A DNA stretch of 6,180 nt, from assembly GCA_019456245.1 (NCBI GenBank), contig VRUF01000176.1, positions 1 to 6,180 of the forward strand, read 5' to 3'. Positions 1-4,961 of the stretch are shown here, in pieces. The stretch's first letter is position 1; each line of letters starts with the position of its first letter. The position numbers and the translations under genes are program-made. Source of the stretch: Planctomycetota bacterium (GTDB taxonomy: Bacteria; Planctomycetota; Phycisphaerae; Sedimentisphaerales; Anaerohalosphaeraceae). Below the pieces are notes generated by a model. That model searched no databases. It was not told the DNA's origin and saw only the letters and a list, made by a program, of their open reading frames with translations.

Positions 1-208
1 GATGGATTCCAAGGGCAATGTTGATCTAAGTAAAGTTGATGCCAAGTTTTACCAACCTAAGAATACGGCGGTGCAATCGAATGGCAATGACGTGAGCCTT
101 GAAGTTGAAATCGGCGAAATGGTTAAGAATACTCTTCGGCATAAGATGTATGTTCGACTCCTTCAGAAAAAATACCAGCAAATAGAATTAGCAATGAGCG
201 TAAGATAG
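1..208 (+). CDS. flgB: FlgB, flagellar proximal rod protein (3' partial)
   Basis: This is the C-terminal part of FlgB, which with FlgC and FlgF forms the proximal rod in the periplasm on top of the MS ring. The frame is open to the left edge. The ATG at position 2 is probably internal, because FlgB is usually about 130 residues and only about 68 are visible. The visible part has the family's C-terminal layout: a segment reading NGNDVSLEVEIGEMVKN, matching the conserved 'DGNNVDLE.EM..M..N' block, followed by a helix with the pattern LRHKMYVRLLQKKYQQIELA that forms the rod-core coiled coil. The stop is TAG at 206-208. The downstream neighbour flgC is the normal operon partner. The true start lies outside the window. 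Confidence 0.9.
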   Translation, partial: MDSKGNVDLSKVDAKFYQPKNTAVQSNGNDVSLEVEIGEMVKNTLRHKMYVRLLQKKYQQIELAMSVR

Positions 209-273
209 TTTTTTAGCGGCCAGTGATAGTTTTGAAAATGTCTAATGATTAATTAAGGAAAAGGCAATAACTG
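209..273 (+). other. flgB-flgC intergenic gap with short repeats
   Basis: This 65-bp gap is the longest non-coding stretch in the window. It holds a 9-bp direct repeat, GATAGTTTT, at 204-212 (overlapping the flgB stop) and 225-233. An AT-rich palindromic patch follows: TAATGATTA at 243-251 running into TTAATTAA at 249-256. The flgC Shine-Dalgarno-like sequence AAGGAAAAGG lies at 255-264. I see no stem followed by a T-run and no good -35/-10 pair, so there is no basis for a terminator or promoter here. Confidence 0.4.
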
Positions 274-678
274 ATGAAAGTTGATAATAGTTTCGGTCCA
301 GTGGACATTGCGATATCCGGGCTTCGAGCGCAACAAAAGAACATGAAATTGCTGTCGTCTAATGTTGCAAATGCCCGAACTACCGATGCCGGCGATGGTG
401 AGCCCTATCGCAGGGTCGAGGCGATATTTAAGGCAGACAGCAAAAACATCGGCGGGGTTACCATAGATGACATATCACCAGACATGAGTGATTTCCAGAA
501 GATATTAAACCCCGGTCATCCTAACGCCGACGAGAATGGATACGTTTCCATGCCCAATGTTCAGTTACCTGTTGAAATGATGAATTTAAATATTGCAGCC
601 CGAGCATATCAGGCTAATGCAGCAATCTTAAAGCGTTATCAGCAGATGGTTAATACGACGCTTGAACTTTTGAAGTGA
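274..678 (+). CDS. flgC: FlgC, flagellar proximal rod protein
   Basis: FlgC is a proximal rod subunit exported by the flagellar type III system and assembled between the MS ring/FliE and the distal rod. The 134-residue protein has the family's usual length. Its N-terminal rod-family motif reads IAISGLRAQQKNM...SSNVANA (residues about 13-33), typical of flagellar axial proteins. A GEPYRR segment follows (about 42-47), as in FlgC proteins where the loop precedes the variable domain. Near the C terminus it has the FlgC signature GYVSMPNV..PVEMMNL (about 89-105) and the coiled-coil helix RAYQANAAILKRYQQMVNTTLELL. The ATG start at 274 is preceded by AAGGAAAAGG at 255-264, about 9 nt upstream. It ends 11 bp before fliE. 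Nothing is unusual in the protein. Confidence 0.97.
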   Translation: MKVDNSFGPVDIAISGLRAQQKNMKLLSSNVANARTTDAGDGEPYRRVEAIFKADSKNIGGVTIDDISPDMSDFQKILNPGHPNADENGYVSMPNVQLPVEMMNLNIAARAYQANAAILKRYQQMVNTTLELLK

Positions 679-689
679 GGTGAAATAAA

Positions 690-1010
690 ATGATTAACTT
701 TAATTCCAATGTAAGTTCAGTATTACCTAAGGGCGGTGCCAATGGTATCGGAGCGGCAAATGGTAAAAGTACGAATCCGACATCAGGTTTTTCTGATACG
801 GTAAAGGCGGCAGAGAAATACTTATCCAAAGTGGATGATTATCAACAATCGTCCGATCTTTCGATACAGGACCTGTTGTCGGGCAAGAACAATGATATCG
901 CTTCGACGGTATCAGCAGTGGCTAAGGCAGATATGAGCTTTAAGCTTTTGGTTGGAGTGAGGAATAAATTAATCGAAGCTTACAAGCAAACTATGAATAT
1001 GCCGTTGTAA
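690..1010 (+). CDS. fliE: FliE, MS-ring/rod junction protein
   Basis: FliE is the small adaptor between the FliF MS ring and the helical rod, and it is needed for export to begin. The protein has 106 residues, the normal length. Residues 1-35 are low in complexity and rich in G, N and S, as is usual for this poorly conserved end. The second half carries the diagnostic FliE pattern: DLLSGKNNDIASTVSAVAKADMSF followed by LLVGVRNKLIEAYKQTMNMPL (residues about 62-106), in segments matching 'G...d.hevm.a..ka...f.l.v.vRnkl..AYqei..m.v'. The ATG at 690 follows GAGGTG at 677-682, which overlaps the flgC TGA stop, so the two genes are probably translationally coupled. The stop is TAA at 1008-1010, immediately before heptamer repeats. 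Confidence 0.97.
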   Translation: MINFNSNVSSVLPKGGANGIGAANGKSTNPTSGFSDTVKAAEKYLSKVDDYQQSSDLSIQDLLSGKNNDIASTVSAVAKADMSFKLLVGVRNKLIEAYKQTMNMPL

Positions 1011-1044
1011 TTGACTATTTACAATTGACTATTGTCTATTGGAA
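1010..1044 (+). repeat. Degenerate 7-bp tandem repeat (5 units) upstream of fliF
   Basis: Five consecutive heptamers all begin with ATT: ATTGACT (1010-1016), ATTTACA (1017-1023), ATTGACT (1024-1030), ATTGTCT (1031-1037) and ATTGGAA (1038-1044). The first and third are identical, and AATTGACTATT is an exact 11-bp direct repeat at a 14-bp period (1009-1019 and 1023-1033). The block also contains the inverted repeat ACAAT-N5-ATTGT at 1021-1035. It sits between the fliE stop and the fliF ribosome-binding site. The repeat is short and degenerate, so it may be a relic of slippage rather than a functional element. Confidence 0.6.
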
Positions 1045-1047
1045 AAG
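1041..1047 (+). promoter_or_regulatory. fliF ribosome-binding site (decides the start)
   Basis: GGAAAAG lies 5 nt upstream of ATG 1053. The alternative TTG codons at 1025 and 1032 have no purine-rich sequence at a suitable distance, only ATTGACT-type repeat. This favours ATG 1053 as the fliF start, giving a 500-residue protein rather than 507. Confidence 0.6.
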
Positions 1048-1052
1048 ATTTT

Positions 1053-2555
1053 ATGAATTTTCTTCAACAAATAGAAGCGATCTGGCGAAATGTCAGCCTT
1101 GTTCAACGAGCTATGCTACTGGCAATAACTCTGACATTCATAATCGGTGCCGGGCTACTTGTAAACTGGGCACGTCAGCCAGATATGCGTGTACTGTATT
1201 CAGGTCTTGATGCGGAAGAAGCAGGGAAGATATGCGATAAGATCAGTGAGAAGGATATCGTTTATAAGTTAGGGAGCAGCGGCACAACGATATATGTGCC
1301 AAGCGAACACGTAACTCAACTTCGTTTGGATATGGCGAAAGATGGTTTGCCTAATGGTGGCAATAAAGGCTATAGCCTCTTTGATGATCAGCCGATAGGA
1401 ATGAGTCCGATGGCTCAAAGCGTGAATCTCAAGCGTGCGATCCAGGATGAATTAGCTCGAAGCATAGAAATGATAGATGGAGTTTCTCATGCCAGGATAC
1501 ATATAGTTAATCCGGAACACACATTGTTTGCATCTACAGCTTCAGAGCCGAGCGCGGCTGTTGTTCTTCGCATCCAACCCGGTCATCGATTGAGCGCAAC
1601 GAACGTAGCGGCGATAAGGCATCTGGTTGCCGGAGGTGTGGAGGGGCTTAGCTCGGAGAAAGTAACTGTTATAAACAGCGGCGGGCAGCTTCTTTCGAAC
1701 GAAACGGACGATGCTTTGGCCGGTGGAGCGGGAACGGTTGCCGACTATAGAGAAAGAGTGGAACAGAGCATAGCCGACAAAGTGGAGGATATGCTCACAG
1801 CTGTTTTAGGTCCTGGACGCGCGATGGTAAAGGTAAGCGCCGATATCGACATGACCAGCAGCAATACCGCCAGGGAAACCTACGATGAAACCGGCAACAA
1901 AGCAGTGCCTATGAAGGAAGAGATCACAAGTGGATCCGGGGAGGGTGCATCTATGAAAAGTGAAATAATCATCACGGACTATTCGGTTCCTAAAACTGTT
2001 CAACAAACCGTTGTACTTGCCGGCGAGATAAAGGCGCTGACAGTGGCAGCTTTTGTTGATCTGTCTCCGCCGGAGGCTGCTAAAACAGAGGAAGATGGCG
2101 AAGCTGCGGACACAGAGACTGCTGCTGCAGCGGTGCCAATAATGGATATTGCGGAAGTTACTGAGATTATCCAGAAAGCTGTGGGGCCAAAGCTGGCTGC
2201 GGACGGACTTAAAGTAGTGGATGTAAAGTTCAATCGACCAACAGATGCATTACTTGCCGAAGATGATTCCGGCGGGCTCAATCTTGTAGCAATTGCAAAG
2301 CAGGCTTCGCTTGGAATCATGGCGGTCTGTGCATTACTGGCACTGAAGATGTTCAGCGGTGCAAAGAAAAAGGCTGGTTCGATGCCTGCGACAGGTGAGT
2401 TGGCAAGCGGGAATTCCGGTGGTGGTTTTTTGCCCGATGGATCAAATGCCCCTAACTCATTAGCACTGAGCAGGCAGGTTGCGGCCAGTTTACAAAGTAA
2501 CCCCGAACAAGCTCGTCAGCTATTCTCACGCTGGCTTGAGGAAGATGGGGCTTAG
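1053..2555 (+). CDS. fliF: FliF, flagellar MS-ring protein
   Basis: FliF forms the MS ring in the inner membrane, the platform for the rod, the export gate and, on the cytoplasmic face, FliG. Using ATG 1053, the protein has 500 residues, somewhat short for a family usually near 530-560. A first membrane helix spans about 20-40. The YscJ/FliF ring-building region follows (about 45-210), including RVLYSGLD, the GYSLFDD motif, and LKRAIQDELARSIEMIDGV. A third ring-building/collar region runs from about 231 (DYRERVEQSIADKVEDML) to 340 and ends with the family segment EIKALTVAAFVD. An acidic, alanine-rich insert lies at 341-360. A second membrane helix covers about 411-431. The last ~28 residues (SNPEQARQLFSRWLEED) match the C-terminal tail that docks to the FliG N-terminal domain. 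A TTG at 1032 could add seven residues but lacks a ribosome-binding site. The stop lies 4 bp before FliG1. Confidence 0.95.
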   Translation: MNFLQQIEAIWRNVSLVQRAMLLAITLTFIIGAGLLVNWARQPDMRVLYSGLDAEEAGKICDKISEKDIVYKLGSSGTTIYVPSEHVTQLRLDMAKDGLPNGGNKGYSLFDDQPIGMSPMAQSVNLKRAIQDELARSIEMIDGVSHARIHIVNPEHTLFASTASEPSAAVVLRIQPGHRLSATNVAAIRHLVAGGVEGLSSEKVTVINSGGQLLSNETDDALAGGAGTVADYRERVEQSIADKVEDMLTAVLGPGRAMVKVSADIDMTSSNTARETYDETGNKAVPMKEEITSGSGEGASMKSEIIITDYSVPKTVQQTVVLAGEIKALTVAAFVDLSPPEAAKTEEDGEAADTETAAAAVPIMDIAEVTEIIQKAVGPKLAADGLKVVDVKFNRPTDALLAEDDSGGLNLVAIAKQASLGIMAVCALLALKMFSGAKKKAGSMPATGELASGNSGGGFLPDGSNAPNSLALSRQVAASLQSNPEQARQLFSRWLEEDGA

Positions 2556-2559
2556 ATAG

Positions 2560-3366
2560 GTGGAACTTAAAGGCAAGCAAAAAGCTGCTATGCTACTGAT
2601 GAGCCTTGACACGGTGACTGCTGCCGAATTGCTCAAGGGGGTAGATAATAAAGTGCTACAGGAATTGGCAATAGAACTGGAACACCTGGATGCGACGGGA
2701 TTGCAGGACAGTAAACAAAATGCTGAAATCGCTCGTCAGTTTTGTGACTCACTGCGACCGAAAGAGATATTTTGTTTTAAGGGTTTTTTCAATACGGTAC
2801 TGAAAAATACCCTCGGAGATGAAAAAGCAGAGCAGATACAAACCCAGATCCAAAATTTTCTGAAAAAAAAAGACCCTATCACATCTATCAGTTTGGCTCT
2901 GGATTTTCGAAGTCTGGATAAAGATATCCGCAATGGTTTACTTGCTTCGGTGCGAGAGAAAGACAGTAATGCCGCGGACATAATCGCCGGCCTGATGATA
3001 TTCTGGGGTGATATTCCGCTGGTATCCGACAGAACGATACGAAAGGCCTTAAGAAGAATCGGCACAAAAGAGTTGGCTTTATCGCTGGTCGGCTGTGAGG
3101 ATTCCACCATTGAGAAAATAAAGAATAATATTTCCAGATGGACGATCGGACGATTGGAAAAGAAAGCATCGGTTATCTCAAATGCTTCGACAGATGATAT
3201 TGAAAAGGCCAGAAAACATATCGTTAATATATTGCGTGACATGAATATTAAAGGTGAACTTTCTTTTGTGGATGATGATGCAACGTACATTCATAATCGA
3301 AACGGCCTGGAAGAAATTATTCCCTCAAATTCAGTAAAGGATCAAGTAATTGGCATTGACGGGTAG
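2560..3366 (+). CDS. fliG: FliG-family paralogue lacking the middle domain (FliG1)
   Basis: FliG normally links FliF to FliM/FliN and receives stator torque. This 268-residue version is about 70 residues shorter than a typical FliG (330-340). Residues 1 to about 98 are a FliG N-terminal domain: 20 of the first 27 residues are identical to the next gene, including GxQKAAxLLMSLD and AAELLKG. After a junction at about 99-115 the protein enters a FliG C-terminal domain (DIRNGLL at 122-128, LMIFW at 145-149, INIL-type helix up to about 236). The armadillo middle domain with the EHPQ motif is absent. A tail of about 32 residues (237-268) starts with acidic FVDDD. At positions aligning with Escherichia coli K264, R281, D288, D289 and R297 I read V177, W194, K201, K202 and S210. 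The GTG start has only a weak GGGG at 2547-2550 upstream and sits 4 bp after fliF, so coupling is likely. The frame is intact, so it does not look like a pseudogene. Family membership is clear; a specialised role is inference. Confidence 0.85.
   Translation: MELKGKQKAAMLLMSLDTVTAAELLKGVDNKVLQELAIELEHLDATGLQDSKQNAEIARQFCDSLRPKEIFCFKGFFNTVLKNTLGDEKAEQIQTQIQNFLKKKDPITSISLALDFRSLDKDIRNGLLASVREKDSNAADIIAGLMIFWGDIPLVSDRTIRKALRRIGTKELALSLVGCEDSTIEKIKNNISRWTIGRLEKKASVISNASTDDIEKARKHIVNILRDMNIKGELSFVDDDATYIHNRNGLEEIIPSNSVKDQVIGIDG
2863..2871 (+). repeat. A9 homopolymer run in fliG1 at the domain junction
   Basis: Nine consecutive adenines encode Lys102-Lys104, at the point where the FliG N-terminal domain ends and the C-terminal domain begins. 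This is the longest homopolymer I saw in the window. Reading one base back (a 10-A transcript or -1 shift) reaches TAA at 2919-2921, which would give an N-terminal-domain product of about 120 residues. A one-base loss also reaches a stop within about 45 codons. Runs of this length are prone to polymerase slippage, but nothing here proves that it happens. Confidence 0.6.
3336..3341 (+). promoter_or_regulatory. fliG2 ribosome-binding site inside fliG1
   Basis: AAAGGA lies 8 nt upstream of TTG 3350, within the last codons of fliG1. It supports TTG 3350 as the fliG2 start. A second TTG at 3356 is 14 nt away, and the next in-frame ATG (about 3389) would remove the conserved GRQKAA helix. Confidence 0.6.
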
Positions 3367-4369
3367 ACAAAAAGCTGCATTGTTATTGATGAGTCTTGAT
3401 GAAATGGCTGCCGCTGAGCTGCTTAAGGGTCTCGGCACCGAAGGTATTCAAAGTATTACTATGGAAATTGCGCAACTCAGTGTATCCAGGGAAAGCAATT
3501 CCAAGCACCAAGAGGAGGTTGCGCAGGAATTCTACGAATCCCTTCAGGGAGAGGGATCGCAGATATTCAATACGGATCGTTTTCTCAATGAAATGCTTGC
3601 AAAAAAGGTCGTTAGCAAGGAGGAAGCGGAGAACATGCAGGCCAAGATCAAAAAGTCGAATGCCAAAAAGGAATTGTTTAAGGAATTGTTTGCGGAAATC
3701 CATTCGGCCAGCACGGAAGAATTGGTCTTTGCACTGGACGGGGCACATCCACAAACAATCGTCGTGGCACTTTCGGAACTTCCGCCAAAGAAAACTCAGG
3801 AAGTCTTGTCTCTGTTAAACGAAGATACTCGTCTTAAAACCATTTGCAGGATGACGAGGCCGGATACACTTGGATCAAATGTTAAAAAACGCATGATATT
3901 GTCGGTCAGCGAAAAACTGAAAAGTCTTGAAGGAGAGACTCTTTCGGAAACACCGGAACAACATAAAGAAAACCTGAGAAAGACCGCTATTATGTTAAGC
4001 AGCATGGAAAAAGATATGCGAGACCAATTGCTCGAGGAGATCAGCAATAACAATGAAAAAACCGGGTCAACGGTGAGGGCATTGATGGTAACATGGGAAG
4101 ATATCACAGCAATCGAAGACAGGTCTTTGCAAGAAACACTGCGAATTGTCGATTCAAAGACACTGGCGGTAGCGATTTATAAAGCAGATAAAGAGATAGT
4201 AGAAAAAATACGCAAAAATATATCTGAACGAGCTATGACCAGTCTGGATGAAGAAGCCTCATTGATGCAGGAACCGCTGGAAAAGGAAATTATTGATGCG
4301 AGAGAAGAAGTAGTAGCTCCGTTACGAAACGCTAACGAAGAAGGTACACTTAGAATGACAGGACGATAG
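3350..4369 (+). CDS. fliG: FliG, flagellar motor switch protein (full-length paralogue, FliG2)
   Basis: FliG2 is the rotor protein that binds FliF (N-domain) and FliM (middle and C domains) and contacts the stator. It has 339 residues, the normal length. Domains by inspection are: N-domain about 1-100 (GRQKAALLLMSLDEMAAAELLKG), middle armadillo domain about 115-185 with AHPQ at 132-135 in place of the usual EHPQ, a hinge/second armadillo part about 205-250, and the C-terminal torque domain about 250-330. The classic MFxF hinge motif reads MVTW at 246-249. At the torque helix, the positions of E. coli R281, D288 and D289 read R294, E301 and E302, so the charges are kept; K264 aligns with Y277 (K278 next to it) and R297 with L310. 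The TTG start overlaps FliG1 by 17 bp and has AAAGGA 8 nt upstream. The stop lies 4 bp before fliH. This is the likely working torque-bearing FliG. Confidence 0.92.
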   Translation: MALTGRQKAALLLMSLDEMAAAELLKGLGTEGIQSITMEIAQLSVSRESNSKHQEEVAQEFYESLQGEGSQIFNTDRFLNEMLAKKVVSKEEAENMQAKIKKSNAKKELFKELFAEIHSASTEELVFALDGAHPQTIVVALSELPPKKTQEVLSLLNEDTRLKTICRMTRPDTLGSNVKKRMILSVSEKLKSLEGETLSETPEQHKENLRKTAIMLSSMEKDMRDQLLEEISNNNEKTGSTVRALMVTWEDITAIEDRSLQETLRIVDSKTLAVAIYKADKEIVEKIRKNISERAMTSLDEEASLMQEPLEKEIIDAREEVVAPLRNANEEGTLRMTGR

Positions 4370-4373
4370 CAGG

Positions 4374-4958
4374 ATGATTCAAACACTTACAGTCCATCTT
4401 GATAAGCCCAGTTCATCAGTAAGAGTTCTGGATGGTTATTCTATTAGCACCGGAGCCGCAGGGTTTGATGATGGGGCAATAAATACAAATTCAGCAATAG
4501 ACCATACCGTATCGCAGGGGCTGGAAGCGGAGAAATCTGCGTATTTTCAAACCTGCCAAACACTTAATGGCTTAATTGCAAAGTTCAATCAGTTTTGCGA
4601 TACAGCATTCGTCTCGCATAAAGAAGAGATCGCCAAACTAGCCGTTGAAATCGCCCGGAAGATATTAATGCAAAAGATCGATGACGGTGAGTATGAAATT
4701 GAATCAATTGTCAAAGAAGCACTCGAAAATGCTCCTTCGCGTCAGGAGCTAGTCGTTAAACTGAATCCGGAAGACCTGGCAATCTTGCAGAAAGTCCAGC
4801 AAGATAGCAGCGATGAAATGTTAGCGGGAATAAAACTTGTTGCAGATGCCAATGTCAAGAAGGCGGAATGCATAGTTGAAAGTCCAAAAGGAATAATAAA
4901 ATCACTAATTGACGAACATCTTGAGCAAATCAGCAAAGCTCTTATAAAGGCTGAATAG
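4374..4958 (+). CDS. fliH: FliH, flagellar export ATPase regulator
   Basis: FliH binds FliI, holds it inactive in the cytoplasm and links it to the C-ring and export gate; it is related to the peripheral stalk of F/V-type ATPases. The protein has 194 residues, at the short end for FliH. The N-terminal ~60 residues look non-conserved and probably disordered. A helical stalk begins at about 75-85 (SHKEEIAKLAVEIARKILMQK), matching the FliH pattern 'LA..iAekvl..el'. The C-terminal domain has LVVKLNPEDLAIL and the ending AECIVESPKGIIKSLIDEHLEQI, matching the family's 'GGCIVET..G.IDaSl..qL..i'. The long GxxxG repeat array of some FliH proteins is not visible, and there is no tryptophan at all. The assignment rests on the C-terminal pattern and on its position directly before fliI. 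ATG 4374 is 4 bp after the FliG2 stop, with AGGA at 4360-4363. Confidence 0.88.
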   Translation: MIQTLTVHLDKPSSSVRVLDGYSISTGAAGFDDGAINTNSAIDHTVSQGLEAEKSAYFQTCQTLNGLIAKFNQFCDTAFVSHKEEIAKLAVEIARKILMQKIDDGEYEIESIVKEALENAPSRQELVVKLNPEDLAILQKVQQDSSDEMLAGIKLVADANVKKAECIVESPKGIIKSLIDEHLEQISKALIKAE

Positions 4959-4961
4959 TTT

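Noticed and set aside
209..240. Intrinsic terminator after flgB
   Set aside because: There is a T-run at 209-214 but no GC-rich stem before it, and the operon continues in the same direction.
1011..1053. Promoter made of TTGACT and a -10 box upstream of fliF
   Set aside because: The best -10 at the proper spacing is weak (TCTATT at 18 bp), and the TTGACT copies are explained by the heptamer repeat.
1025..1210. Short + strand frame starting at TTG 1025 in the fliF start region
   Set aside because: It overlaps fliF in another frame, has no ribosome-binding site and gives a low-complexity product.
2860..2925. Possibility that fliG1 is a frameshifted full-length fliG whose middle domain is hidden in another frame
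   Set aside because: There is no extra DNA between the N- and C-domain codons; the alternative frames over this stretch do not read as middle-domain sequence and stop soon. The domain is absent, not shifted.
2736..3290. Minus-strand open frame opposite fliG1
   Set aside because: It is antisense to a clear FliG-family protein, and its translation looks like the reverse of FliG codons, with no plausible domain.
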